56,956 bases of DNA from contig JAWLBY010000025.1 of NCBI GenBank assembly GCA_041687455.1, positions 1-56,956 of the forward strand, read 5' to 3'. The notes under the pieces were generated by a model. That model saw only the letters and a program-made list of their open reading frames with translations. It searched no databases and had not been told where the DNA came from. This document shows, in pieces, positions 21,601-29,413 of this stretch. Positions within the stretch are counted from its first letter, which is position 1; every line of letters starts with the position of its first letter. The translations under genes were made by a program, and so were the position numbers. This stretch comes from JAWLBY01 sp041687455 (lineage in GTDB: Bacteria; Pseudomonadota; Gammaproteobacteria; Xanthomonadales; Xanthomonadaceae).

Positions 21601-22704
21601 GTGCAGGTGGGTCCGACCTGGCATCTGACCCACGCCGGCGTGCCGGAAATCGATGCCGGCGACGACAGTGCGTTGCAGTTCCAGCCGCTGCCCGGCGAGA
21701 CGCTGCAACTGAGCGTGTCGCGGCCGGCCGCGATCGACGGTGTCAGCATCGCGATCGACCGCGCCCGGCTGAACTGGCATCCCGGCGAGCGGATCGCCGA
21801 TGCGAACCTGGCAATGACCATCCGCAGCACCCGCGGCGGTCCGCATCCGATCGGCCTGCCGGCCGACGCCGAGCTGGTCGGCGTGCAACGCGACGGCGAG
21901 TCGTTGCCGCTGCGGCTGGTCGACGGCCGGCTGACGCTGCCATTGCTGCCGGGCGAGCAGTCGTTCGCGATCGACTGGCGGCAACCGCGCGACGGCCGGA
22001 CCGTGTTGCGCACCCCGGCGCTCGAGCTCGGCGCCGACGCCGCCAACATCACGATCGAGCTGACGATGCCGCAGCGGCGCTGGCTGCTGGCCGCGTTCGG
22101 CGGCGGGGTCGGCCCGGCGGTGCTGTACTGGCCGCAACTGCTGCTGATGCTGCTGGTTGCCTGGGGGCTGTCGCGGACGACGCTGACGCCGCTGCGCTTC
22201 CACCACTGGCTGCTGCTCGGGATCGGCTTCTCGACCGTGTCGTGGCTCGCCGCCGCGATCGTCGGTGGCTGGCTGCTCGCGCTCGGTGCGCGCGCCGCGG
22301 CGGCCGCCCGCGTCGGGCACCTGCCGCGGATCGGCTTCGCGCTGCTGCAGCTCGCGCTGCTGGCCTTCACCGTGGTCGCGCTGCTGTGCCTGGTCGCGGC
22401 GATCCCGTACGGCCTGCTCGGCACGCCGGACATGCATGTCGTCGGCAACGGCTCGTTCGCCTCGCGCCTGTTGTGGTTCTTCGACCGCAGCGCCGGCGCG
22501 GTACCGACCGTCGTCGCGCTGTCGCTGCCGCTGTGGCTGTACAAGCTGGCTTTGCTGCTGTGGGCGCTGTGGCTCGCCAACGCGCTGATCGGCTGGCTGC
22601 GCTGGGGTTGGCAGAGCCTGTCGGCCGGCGGCGTCTGGCCGCCGCGGCGCGCCGCTGCTGCAGCGCCGCCCGCCGCCGCGCCGCCCGCCGATCGCCATGA
22701 CTGA
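18613..22704 (+). CDS. very large envelope protein of unknown function
   Basis: The 1,363-residue product begins with a signal peptide (MQRIILACTWLLLVAIAAPSVRA). A beta-rich, Arg/Asp-rich extracytoplasmic region of ~450 residues follows. A group of hydrophobic segments lies around residues 475-560, then a proline-rich linker (APPPPQAPPAPPPPPLD), another membrane segment, a second large beta-rich region and several C-terminal membrane segments. A recurring tone of amphipathic beta strands (LPLLPGEQSFAIDWRQ) suggests Ig- or vault-like folds, but no family could be named. The upstream 29 codons of the frame lack signal character, so the ATG at 18613 was chosen. It overlaps prmC by 8 bp, so the two are probably cotranscribed. 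Confidence 0.8.
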   Translation: MQRIILACTWLLLVAIAAPSVRAAPSIPAPLAPWTDWVLHGHEHRRCPWLLGHSEPSAEAARICAWPGTLELRADATGARFTLDWTALIEQPVPLPGDARQRPLDVQVDGRPAAVALQRGVPTLRLAPGRHRIEGRFAWARRPERLAVPSAVGLVALAVDGQPVALPERDERHLWLGRSQVETVGQDSLTLRVHRLLADGVPLRLSTDLQLEVSGRAREAALGQPLPDGFAPVALQSPLPAAIGPDGVLRVQLRPGSWRLRLDARALDVADRFAPRANPAPWPREEIWSFRAAAALRSVQAVGERPVDPNQVGAPWGESLPTFVLGAGDTLAIEQRSRGLDPERPDRLTLDRALWIDHDGGGLTALDRINGRLAAPGRLDMRAPWALRHAQADGEPLLVTTSDGANGVELRRRNVALTTLARRADLSGPIGSGWAGAFDAMSLTVQLPPGWRLLHVGGADRAPAAWLAQWTLLDLFLLALATLLAFRLFGLPFALLVLGYLLLGYHESGVPLWTVIGAMLAALLARLLPAGRLQRVVAAARTALLLLALLWTLPFAAGQLKLALYPQLECDRVGGRWDDPCGFDGAPTPMPQVAFEAPMMEKAAAPAPAPRSVTDRGRLIAEAAAPPPPQAPPAPPPPPLDAYPSDAIVQAGPGMPDWSWRRAEIGIDGPVAADQSLRLWLSPPWLTGAWRIALVALLAAVLGGFAGRAWRLPSLRPAGNAAAALLVATLCWGPSAEASDYPPQPMLDALRERLLEAPRCAPDCASVARAAVRVDRERLSVQLELHAQAELALPLPDPGRAAALDTVRLDGDRSAVARRDNAAWLRVPRGVHRVELDWRLGGGDTVDLRFPLVPAAVAIAASGWDSGGLQDGRLLGDTLQLLRQAQGPAVEGAEPSAPAIEFPPFVQVTRRITLGLDWHVTTEVRRVAPAQAGFTVPLPLIAGERVLDDSLVVDGGEVRVAFAAGQDRVGWRSQLPIEPQLALSAGPLARAAERWQVQVGPTWHLTHAGVPEIDAGDDSALQFQPLPGETLQLSVSRPAAIDGVSIAIDRARLNWHPGERIADANLAMTIRSTRGGPHPIGLPADAELVGVQRDGESLPLRLVDGRLTLPLLPGEQSFAIDWRQPRDGRTVLRTPALELGADAANITIELTMPQRRWLLAAFGGGVGPAVLYWPQLLLMLLVAWGLSRTTLTPLRFHHWLLLGIGFSTVSWLAAAIVGGWLLALGARAAAAARVGHLPRIGFALLQLALLAFTVVALLCLVAAIPYGLLGTPDMHVVGNGSFASRLLWFFDRSAGAVPTVVALSLPLWLYKLALLLWALWLANALIGWLRWGWQSLSAGGVWPPRRAAAAAPPAAAPPADRHD

Positions 22705-23572
22705 GCCGCTCCGGATCGACGCCGTGCTGCGCGAAGCGCGGGCCCGGCTCGGTGGCGACGAGGCCGCGATCGAGGCCGAGCAGTTGCTGTGCGCGACACT
22801 CGAGCGCGGCCGCGCGTGGCTGTTCGCGCACGGCGGCGACCCGCTCGACGAAGCCGCTGCCACCCGCTACCGCGCGCTGATCGAACAGCGTCGCCGCGGC
22901 GTGCCGGTGGCGCACCTGCTCGGCCGCCGCGGCTTCTGGACGCTCGATCTCGAAGTCGGCCCCGCCACGCTGATCCCGCGACCGGAGACCGAACTGCTGG
23001 TCGAAGCGGCGCTGGCCCGGCTGCCGAGCGGCACGCCGCTGCGGATCGCCGATCTCGGCACCGGCAGCGGCGCGATTGCGCTGGCGCTGGCCAGCGAGCG
23101 GCCGCAGGCGCAGGTCGTTGCGACCGACGCCAGTGCCGACGCGCTGGCCGTCGCGCGCCGCAACGCCGAGCGTCACCGGCTGGGCAACGTCGAATTCCGC
23201 CACGGCGACTGGTTCGTCCCGCTGGCTGACATGATGTTCGAGCTGATCGCGAGCAACCCGCCATACATCGCCGACGACGACCCGCACCTGCAGCGTGGCG
23301 ACCTGCGCTTCGAACCGCGCAGCGCGCTGGCCAGTGGCGCCGACGGACTCGATGCGATCCGCACGATCGCCACCGATGCCCCGGCCCACCTGGTCCCGGG
23401 CGGCTGGCTGCTGATCGAGCACGGCTGGCAGCAGGGGCCGGCGGTGCGTGCGCTGCTGACTGCGGCCGGCTTCGTCGACGTCGCCAGCCTGGCCGACCTC
23501 GAGCAACGCGAACGGGTCACGCTCGGTCGCCGTCAGCCAACCACTGCGAGTGCAGCCGCAGCGGGCGAGTGA
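22697..23572 (+). CDS. prmC: peptide chain release factor N5-glutamine methyltransferase
   Basis: PrmC methylates the glutamine of the GGQ motif in release factors RF1 and RF2 using S-adenosylmethionine. The 291-residue protein has a helical N-terminal substrate domain with PVAHLLGRRGFWTLDLEV, the LIPRPETELLVE signature, the SAM-binding loop IADLGTGSGAIALAL and the catalytic NPPY motif (187-190). Usual family length is about 280. It is often next to prfA and hemA, but here it follows the large envelope protein, with an 8-bp overlap. Confidence 0.95.
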   Translation: MTEPLRIDAVLREARARLGGDEAAIEAEQLLCATLERGRAWLFAHGGDPLDEAAATRYRALIEQRRRGVPVAHLLGRRGFWTLDLEVGPATLIPRPETELLVEAALARLPSGTPLRIADLGTGSGAIALALASERPQAQVVATDASADALAVARRNAERHRLGNVEFRHGDWFVPLADMMFELIASNPPYIADDDPHLQRGDLRFEPRSALASGADGLDAIRTIATDAPAHLVPGGWLLIEHGWQQGPAVRALLTAAGFVDVASLADLEQRERVTLGRRQPTTASAAAAGE

Positions 23573-23732
23573 CGCCGGCGGCGTGCCCGCAGCGGCAGGC
23601 AGGCGCGTGAATCACGAGCGTGGCGGCCGGTCCCGCGCGCCTTGTCCAGGTGACTCGCGCATGCGACGCTCGATGGCAACGGCCGGCCCGCGCAGAGGTT
23701 GCCGGCAGTCGCATGCAGCACAGGAGCCCGCG

Positions 23733-24110
23733 ATGAACAAGCCCGGCAAGCCCGATGCATCGGCCACGCTCGACCGCGTCGTCGCCGAAGCGCGCCGCGC
23801 CGCCGAACAGCGTGCCCGCGGCTACCGCGAACGCGCGCTGCGGATGTACCCGTGGGTCTGCGGCCGCTGCGGTCGCGAATTCACCCGTGCCAACGTGCAG
23901 GAACTGACCGTCCACCACCGCAACCACGACCACGACTGCAACCCGCCCGACGGCAGCAACTGGGAGCTGCTGTGCGTGTACTGCCACGACAACGAACACG
24001 CCCGCTACATCGACCACACCGGCGGCAGCGCGCTGGCCGCCGAAGACAAGCTCCCGGATGCGACCAGCCATCCGTTCGCCGACCTGAAGTCGCTGCTGAA
24101 ACGCGATTAG
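23733..24110 (+). CDS. yajD: YajD-like HNH nuclease family protein
   Basis: The 125-residue protein matches the small YajD family (about 115 residues in E. coli). Zinc-type cysteines form CGRC (43-46) and CVYC (81-84). Between them is the HNH segment LTVHHRNHDHDCNPPDGSNWELL with His61 and His62. HNH proteins of this kind are predicted endonucleases, but the cellular role of YajD is not established to my knowledge. A CAGGAG site stands just upstream of the ATG at 23733. Confidence 0.88.
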   Translation: MNKPGKPDASATLDRVVAEARRAAEQRARGYRERALRMYPWVCGRCGREFTRANVQELTVHHRNHDHDCNPPDGSNWELLCVYCHDNEHARYIDHTGGSALAAEDKLPDATSHPFADLKSLLKRD

Positions 24111-24251
24111 CCGTTGCCGGCCGCTCGCGAGCGGTCGCTCCCCGCCAGCACGCGCCGGCACCGGCACCGCGCCACCGCTGAGCCACATCCCGCCCGCCCG
24201 CCGCCCGATCGAACCCGCTACGCTTCACGCTGGCCCCACGAGTTCACCGGC

Positions 24252-26090
24252 ATGCAGCAGCGCGCGACCGACTCCGCCGCAGGGTTCGACCTGCCCACCC
24301 GCGAACGCCAGTTCATCGTGCTGGTCGCGTTGCTGCAGGGCCTGTTGCTGTACATCGCGCAGTACGGACACGAACACGACTGGTGGCCGCTGAACCAGCT
24401 CGGCGGACGGATCTGCTGGTACACGCTGGTGCTGACCGTGCCGACGCTGTCGCTGCTGTCGCTGCGCCGGCTCGGCGATCCGCGCTTCTGGCAGCACGCG
24501 CTCGGCGCGCTCGTGCTGTACACCGCGCTCGCCGCATGGGCGACCTGGTCGGCCACCGGGCCCGGTGCGATCGTTGCCGCTCCGGTGCTGATGCCGTTCG
24601 GCGCGACGCTCGCGATCGGCAGCTTCGTGCTGCTGCCCTACCTGCAGGTGCGGCTCGAACGCGGCCGCTGGTGCGCGCCGTATCCGCTGCTGTTCGAATG
24701 CGCCTGGCAGAACGCGCTGACGCTGCTGCTGGCCGGCCTGTTCGTCGGTGTGAGCTGGAGCCTGCTGGCACTGTGGGGCGCGCTGTTCAAGCTGATCGGC
24801 ATCGAATTCTTCGCCACGCTGTTCAAGCAGGATCCGTTCGTCTACCTCGCCACCGGCCTGTTGTTCGGCTTGGGCCTGCTGATCGGACGCACCCAGCACA
24901 GGCCGGTCCGGATCGCCCGGCAGATCCTGTTCGCACTGTTCAAGGGCCTGCTGCCGGCGGTCGTGCTGTTCTCGCTGCTGTTCCTGCTCAGCCTGCCGTT
25001 CACCGGCCTCGAACCGCTGTGGGCGACCCGCAACGCCAGCTTCATCCTCGGCTGCCTGATCGCCTACATCGTGCTGCTGCTCAACGCCGTCGTGCAGGAC
25101 GGCCAGGGCGCGCCGCCGTATTCGCACTGGCTGCGCCGCATCGTCGGCATCGGCCTGCTGTTCGCGCCGGTGTTCGCGGTACTGGCCGCGATCGCGCTGT
25201 GGCTGCGCATCGGCCAGTACGGCTGGTCGGTCGAACGCTTCTGGGCGGTCGTCGCGATCGCGCTGCTGACCGCCTACGCGTTCGGCTACGCACTCGCGAT
25301 CCTGCGCCGCGACGGCCGCTGGCTGAGTCTGCTGCCGCAGGTCAACATCGGCGTATCGCTGGCGATCGTCGCGCTGATGGTGCTCGGCAATTCGCCACTG
25401 CTCGATCCGTACCGGCTGTCCGCCTCCAGCCAGCTCGCCCGCTTCGAGGCTGCAGCCGCCGATCGCAAGGAACAGGCGTTGGACGAAGCCTACCTGCGCT
25501 GGGAGCTCGGCCGCCGCGGCGTGCTCGCCTTGCAGCAGGTTCGAGCGGATGCCGTCGTGCAGTCGCGCCCGGACTGGTCCGAGCGGATCGACAAGCTGCT
25601 CGCCCGCAGCCAGCGCTACGCCTTCGGCGACCCGCACGCCCGGAAGATCGTCGACGTCGACCGCCTGCGCGATTCGCTGCAACTCGCCGCCGGAGCCGAT
25701 CCCGCCGACCACGCCTGGCTCGAAGCGATGGTCGGACGACGCCTGCACCACACCGGCTGCCTGGCCGAGGCCAGCGACTGCGTGCTGCTGACCCCGGATG
25801 CCGACGGCGACGGCCAGGTCGAACACCTGCTGTGCAACCTCGGCGACAACGTTCTCAACTGCCACCTGTCGACCCGCCGCAACGGCCAGTGGGTCGACGC
25901 CGGCACGCTGACCTGGTGGGAGCACAAGGGCGAACTGCCGTACACCCGGATCCGCGCCGGCGAACTGACGCTGGAGCCGCACTGCTGGCCACGGATCGCG
26001 CTGGCCGGCCTCGAAGCGAAGTCGATCGAGACCAGCACGACGTCGACTTGCGGAAACCGCGATCCGGAGGTTGCGAGGCGCGAGCGGTGA
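24252..26090 (+). CDS. DUF4153-family membrane protein
   Basis: The 612-residue product has about ten hydrophobic segments over residues 20-380, with FLLSLPFTGLEPLWATRNASFILGCLIAYIVLLLNAVVQDG typical of DUF4153 proteins. A hydrophilic C-terminal domain of ~210 residues follows, with cysteines in HHTGCLAEASDCVLL and an Asp-rich DADGDGQ that resembles a calcium-binding loop. Function is unknown. The ATG at 24252 removes a proline/arginine-rich non-coding-like extension. A 107-bp relic of its 3' part is found at 28224-28330. Confidence 0.82.
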   Translation: MQQRATDSAAGFDLPTRERQFIVLVALLQGLLLYIAQYGHEHDWWPLNQLGGRICWYTLVLTVPTLSLLSLRRLGDPRFWQHALGALVLYTALAAWATWSATGPGAIVAAPVLMPFGATLAIGSFVLLPYLQVRLERGRWCAPYPLLFECAWQNALTLLLAGLFVGVSWSLLALWGALFKLIGIEFFATLFKQDPFVYLATGLLFGLGLLIGRTQHRPVRIARQILFALFKGLLPAVVLFSLLFLLSLPFTGLEPLWATRNASFILGCLIAYIVLLLNAVVQDGQGAPPYSHWLRRIVGIGLLFAPVFAVLAAIALWLRIGQYGWSVERFWAVVAIALLTAYAFGYALAILRRDGRWLSLLPQVNIGVSLAIVALMVLGNSPLLDPYRLSASSQLARFEAAAADRKEQALDEAYLRWELGRRGVLALQQVRADAVVQSRPDWSERIDKLLARSQRYAFGDPHARKIVDVDRLRDSLQLAAGADPADHAWLEAMVGRRLHHTGCLAEASDCVLLTPDADGDGQVEHLLCNLGDNVLNCHLSTRRNGQWVDAGTLTWWEHKGELPYTRIRAGELTLEPHCWPRIALAGLEAKSIETSTTSTCGNRDPEVARRER

Positions 26091-26181
26091 GTGCGGGGGG
26101 CACGCAACGTCGTGGTGGTGACGCGTCGGGGCTTTCCGCCAGCGCGGTCGCGGGTTCGCATGGATGCGCTGGCCCCGCGGT

Positions 26182-27150
26182 TCAGGCCGCGCGTTTTCCA
26201 CTGCTGAATGTACGTCGATAGGACGAGGGCGGCGTGCCGAGTTGCGCCACGAAGTGCTGTCGAAGCGTGAGCGCACTGCCGAAGCCGACGTCGCTGGCGA
26301 TGCGTTCGATGGAGAGATCGGTCGTCTCCAGCAGTTGCTGTGCTCGCGCCAGTCGCTGGGCCGCGAGCCACCGCGAGACCGTCGTGCCGGTGGCTTCGCG
26401 GAAGCGGCGGGTGAAGGTGCGTCGACTCATGCGGGCCGCCTCGGCCAGCGTATCGAGCAACAGGGGCTCGGCCAGATGCTCGCGCGCCCATTCAAGAACA
26501 CCGGGCAGGCGGTTCTCGCTCGGCAGTTCCGGCATCGGCTGCTCGACGAACTGTGCCTGTCCGCCTTGCCGGTGCGGCGGCGTCACCAGCAGTCGGGCCA
26601 CCTGATTGGCGACATCGGCGCCGTGCCGCTGGCGGACGATATTGAGGCAGCAGTCGATGGCCGCCACGGTGCCGGCCGACGTCACCACATCGCCGTCGTC
26701 GACGTAGAGCACATCGGGACAGAAACTGGCGTTCGGAAAGCGCCGCGCGAACACGTCGCGCGCCGCCCAGTGGGTGGTCGCACGGCGACCGTCGAGCAAA
26801 CCGGCATCGCCCAGCACGAACGCGCCCAGGCACAGGCCGACAACCTGGGCGCCGCGCCCGTGAGCCTTGCGCAGGGCGTCCGAGACCACCGGTGGCGCGG
26901 CAGCCTCCGGGTCGTTCCAGGCCGGCACGATGACGATGTCCGCGTCGGCCATGACCTCGAGTCCGGCCGGCACGTCGATGAGTACGCCCTGCGACGTGCG
27001 AACCGGGCCGGGCGTTGTCGCACAGAAGCGGACGGCATGCGGCGGAAGCCGTTGCGGGGCGCACTCGACCCCGAACACCAGGCCGGGCACCGAAAGATGG
27101 AACAGGTTGATGCCGTCGAAGGCGAGGACGGCGACGCGAATCGGCTGCAT
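26182..27150 (-). CDS. GlxA-family transcriptional regulator (DJ-1/PfpI + AraC HTH)
   Basis: The 322-residue protein has an N-terminal DJ-1/PfpI-like amidotransferase fold (RVAVLAFDGINLFHLSVPGLVFGV, VVGLCLGAFVLGDAGLLDGRRATTHW). A C-terminal AraC double helix-turn-helix follows (EAARMSRRTFTRRFREATGTTVSRWLAAQRLARAQQLLETTDLSIERIASDVGFGSALTLRQHF). GlxA-type proteins activate or repress neighbouring catabolic genes; the N-terminal domain presumably senses a ligand. A GTG 15 bp upstream is an alternative start. It is divergent from the metallo-hydrolase gene, which is the likely target. It converges on the DUF4153 gene. Confidence 0.92.
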   Translation of the reverse strand: MQPIRVAVLAFDGINLFHLSVPGLVFGVECAPQRLPPHAVRFCATTPGPVRTSQGVLIDVPAGLEVMADADIVIVPAWNDPEAAAPPVVSDALRKAHGRGAQVVGLCLGAFVLGDAGLLDGRRATTHWAARDVFARRFPNASFCPDVLYVDDGDVVTSAGTVAAIDCCLNIVRQRHGADVANQVARLLVTPPHRQGGQAQFVEQPMPELPSENRLPGVLEWAREHLAEPLLLDTLAEAARMSRRTFTRRFREATGTTVSRWLAAQRLARAQQLLETTDLSIERIASDVGFGSALTLRQHFVAQLGTPPSSYRRTFSSGKRAA

Positions 27151-27297
27151 GGCGAGGCGGACCACAGGGGAATGGCCCGATTCTATCGATGGATGTCCCG
27201 CGGGTCAGTCGTAAGGAGTGGAGCGCGTCGGGACAATCTCGTCGACCCGAGCGACCGGCCCAACCCGTTCGCCACTCCTCCGCTACAGGACCCGACC
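27151..27297. promoter_or_regulatory. divergent intergenic region between GlxA-type regulator and metallo-hydrolase
   Basis: These 147 bp must carry promoters for both directions and, by analogy with other divergent regulator pairs, the regulator's operator. No clear -35/-10 pair or strong inverted repeat was resolved by eye. An AGGACC stands before the hydrolase ATG. Confidence 0.45.
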
Positions 27298-28188
27298 ATG
27301 AACACTTCGTCCCCCGTGCGCGCGCTCGTTGCCGCTTGCCTTGCAATCGCGCTCGCCGGCTGCAGCACGATCGGCGCCGAGGCCGCGAGCGACACCGGCA
27401 CCGACGGTGTCGTCACCTTCCAGCAGATACGCAACGCCACGATCAAGCTCGACTACGCCGGAACCACCTTCCTGATCGACCCGATGCTGGCCGACAAGGG
27501 TGCGTACCCGGGTTTCGAAGGCACACTCAACAGCCACCTGCGAAACCCGCTGGTCGAATTGCCGATGCCACTGAGCGGAGTGATGGATGCTGACGCCGTC
27601 ATCGTCACCCACACCCATCTGGACCACTGGGACGATGTCGCCCGAAGGCAACTGCCGAAGACCCTGCCAATCTTCGTGCAGAACGAGCAGGACGCAGCGT
27701 CGATCCGCAACGATGGCTTCACCGACGTGCGCGTGCTCGGCAGCGACACGCAATTCAACGGAACGCGCCTGATCCGCACGGGAGGCCAGCACGGTGACGA
27801 CAGGATCATCGCCGCACTCGGCGACGCGCTCGGCACGGTATCGGGCGTCGTGTTCCAGCGCCCCGGGCACGAGACCGTCTATGTCGCCGGCGACACTGTC
27901 TGGAATCCCGTAGTCGAAGGGGCGATCCGTCAGCATCAACCCGACGTGATCGTGCTCAACACGGGCTATGCCGTCATTTCGGGTTTCGACGGCTCGATCA
28001 TCATGGGCAAGGAAGACCTCTCTCGCGCGCGCCGTCTCGCTCCGGAAGCAGTGGTGATCGGCAGTCACATGGAAGCAGTGAACCACTCCGGACAAACGCG
28101 GCAGGAGCTGCGCGACTACATCGCCGACAACGGGCTCGACGCGGCGCGTACGCGAGTGCCCGCAGACGGTGAGACCTACCGCTTCTGA
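27298..28188 (+). CDS. metallo-beta-lactamase-fold lipoprotein hydrolase
   Basis: The 296-residue protein has a lipoprotein signal (IALAGC, Cys22), so the enzyme should sit in the periplasm on a lipid anchor. The zinc motif HxHxDH is THTHLDHWDD (His105, His107, Asp109, His110), followed by a zinc-ligand His in RTGGQHGDD, the metal-bridging Asp in VYVAGDTVWN and a final His in VIGSHMEAVNHSG. This layout resembles UlaG-like and related MBL hydrolases acting on lactones or phosphoesters; the substrate is unknown. It is divergent from the GlxA-type regulator. Confidence 0.88.
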   Translation: MNTSSPVRALVAACLAIALAGCSTIGAEAASDTGTDGVVTFQQIRNATIKLDYAGTTFLIDPMLADKGAYPGFEGTLNSHLRNPLVELPMPLSGVMDADAVIVTHTHLDHWDDVARRQLPKTLPIFVQNEQDAASIRNDGFTDVRVLGSDTQFNGTRLIRTGGQHGDDRIIAALGDALGTVSGVVFQRPGHETVYVAGDTVWNPVVEGAIRQHQPDVIVLNTGYAVISGFDGSIIMGKEDLSRARRLAPEAVVIGSHMEAVNHSGQTRQELRDYIADNGLDAARTRVPADGETYRF

Positions 28189-28223
28189 GCCAGCCCCGCC
28201 AGCAGCCCAACCGGCAGCGTTCG

Positions 28224-28330
28224 CACTACGCCGGCTGCCGCGCCGAAAGCAGCGACTGCGTGCTGCTGGCCCCGGATGCCGACGCCGACGGCAGGTCGAC
28301 GCCGGCACGCTGACTGACCTGGTGGGACCA
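28224..28330 (+). pseudogene. relic of the DUF4153 gene 3' region
   Basis: In one frame this reads HYAGCRAESSDCVLLAPDADADG, matching HHTGCLAEASDCVLLTPDADGDG of the DUF4153 gene at about 25,749-25,815, with high nucleotide identity. The relic then jumps directly to the counterpart of 25,894-25,920 (GGTCGACGCCGGCACGCTGAC and CTGGTGGGA). The internal deletion has its endpoints in a shared GGTCGA. It has no start and soon meets a stop, so it is not functional. It shows that a second copy or partial duplication of that gene once existed here. Confidence 0.75.
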
Positions 28331-28435
28331 CGCGGCAACCGGAGGGTGCCAGTTCACGGAGCAATGTCCGGCTTGGCCACTGCGTTTGCGAGCTCGACCG
28401 GGCGTGCGACCAGCCGCATCTGGCCGTGCCGGAGC

Positions 28436-29209
28436 CTACGCCTGGAGCCTGACATAGATGTGGCGGGCCGACCCGCTGCCGCGTTCTTCAACTTGAAGCA
28501 GCCGTCCCTGTTGACGGACGAGATCGCTCAGTTTCTTGCTTCCGAACAGGCGGGGATCAAAGTCGGGACGGAGTTTTGAAAGGTAGGAGCCGACCGCTGA
28601 CAGCGGGGCCCAACCATCGTCGTCCGAAGCCTCCTCGACAGCTTGCGCAAGAAGATCATCCAGCCCTTGGGTTGATTTGGTGCTTCCAGGCGTCTGCGAG
28701 GCGGCGGCTTGTGGCGCCCCGCTGCCATTCGCTCGGGCGGCGGACTCGGGGCGCCGCCGCAGCACTTCGGTGTAGATGAACTTGTCGCACGCCTGCACGA
28801 AGGCACCAGGCGTCTTCTCCTCACCGAAACCGTAGACGACAACGCCTTCCTCGCGGATGCGCTGAGCGAGCCGAGTGAAGTCGCTATCGCTGGAGACGAG
28901 GCAGAAGCCGTCGAACCGGCCGGTATGCAACAGGTCCATGGCGTCAATGATCATCGAGCTGTCGGTTGCGTTCTTGCCGCTCGTATACGCGAACTGCTGA
29001 ATCGGCTGGATGGAATGCTCGAGGAGCGTCTCCTTCCATCGGTTCAGGCGCGGCGACGTGAAGTCGCCGTAGATGCGCCGGACACTGGCCGAGCCGTACT
29101 TCGCTACTTCGGCGAGCAGGCCAGAGATGGACGCTGCCTGAGCGTTGTCGGCGTCGATGAGGACGGCAAGCCGTCGCTGTTCGGCAAGCTGTGGAGTGCG
29201 CTGCGCCAT
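28436..29209 (-). CDS. NYN-domain protein with C-terminal LOTUS (OST-HTH) domain
   Basis: The 257-residue protein has an N-terminal NYN (PIN-like) ribonuclease fold with acidic residues at LIDADN (Asp19), ATDSSMIIDAMDLL (Asp83) and LVSSDSDF (Asp108, Asp110). A flexible Ala/Ser/Gln linker leads to an OST-HTH/LOTUS domain of ~75 residues (LDDLLAQAVEEASDDDGWAPLSAVGSYLSKLRPDFDPRLFGSKKLSDLVRQQGRLLQV). Bacterial NYN-LOTUS proteins are predicted RNA-processing nucleases, LOTUS domains being RNA-binding; their targets are largely unknown. The ATG at 29209 begins the conserved part; the longer frame upstream is unlike the family. Codon use is less G+C-biased than in the core genes, fitting acquired DNA. 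Confidence 0.9.
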   Translation of the reverse strand: MAQRTPQLAEQRRLAVLIDADNAQAASISGLLAEVAKYGSASVRRIYGDFTSPRLNRWKETLLEHSIQPIQQFAYTSGKNATDSSMIIDAMDLLHTGRFDGFCLVSSDSDFTRLAQRIREEGVVVYGFGEEKTPGAFVQACDKFIYTEVLRRRPESAARANGSGAPQAAASQTPGSTKSTQGLDDLLAQAVEEASDDDGWAPLSAVGSYLSKLRPDFDPRLFGSKKLSDLVRQQGRLLQVEERGSGSARHIYVRLQA

Positions 29210-29413
29210 ACGCCGCCTCGAGCCTCGATGTGGGCTGTTAGCATAAGCCCGATCGCTCCGTTGAACGTTGGCCGTGGGCGGCCCCGCCGCTCTGCAAGCG
29301 GGCGCGATCGACCAAGGCGGATCGTTGCTGCGGGTGCGGCCGAGTCGGCTGGGGATGCGTCGCGGCAACGACGTACACTGTCCGTGACTCTGATCCGCTC
29401 TGGGAGCTATCGT

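Noticed and set aside
28169..28579. Plus-strand open frame after the metallo-hydrolase gene
   Set aside because: It overlaps the hydrolase end and the DUF4153 relic and runs antisense into the NYN gene. Its reading differs from the frame that matches DUF4153.
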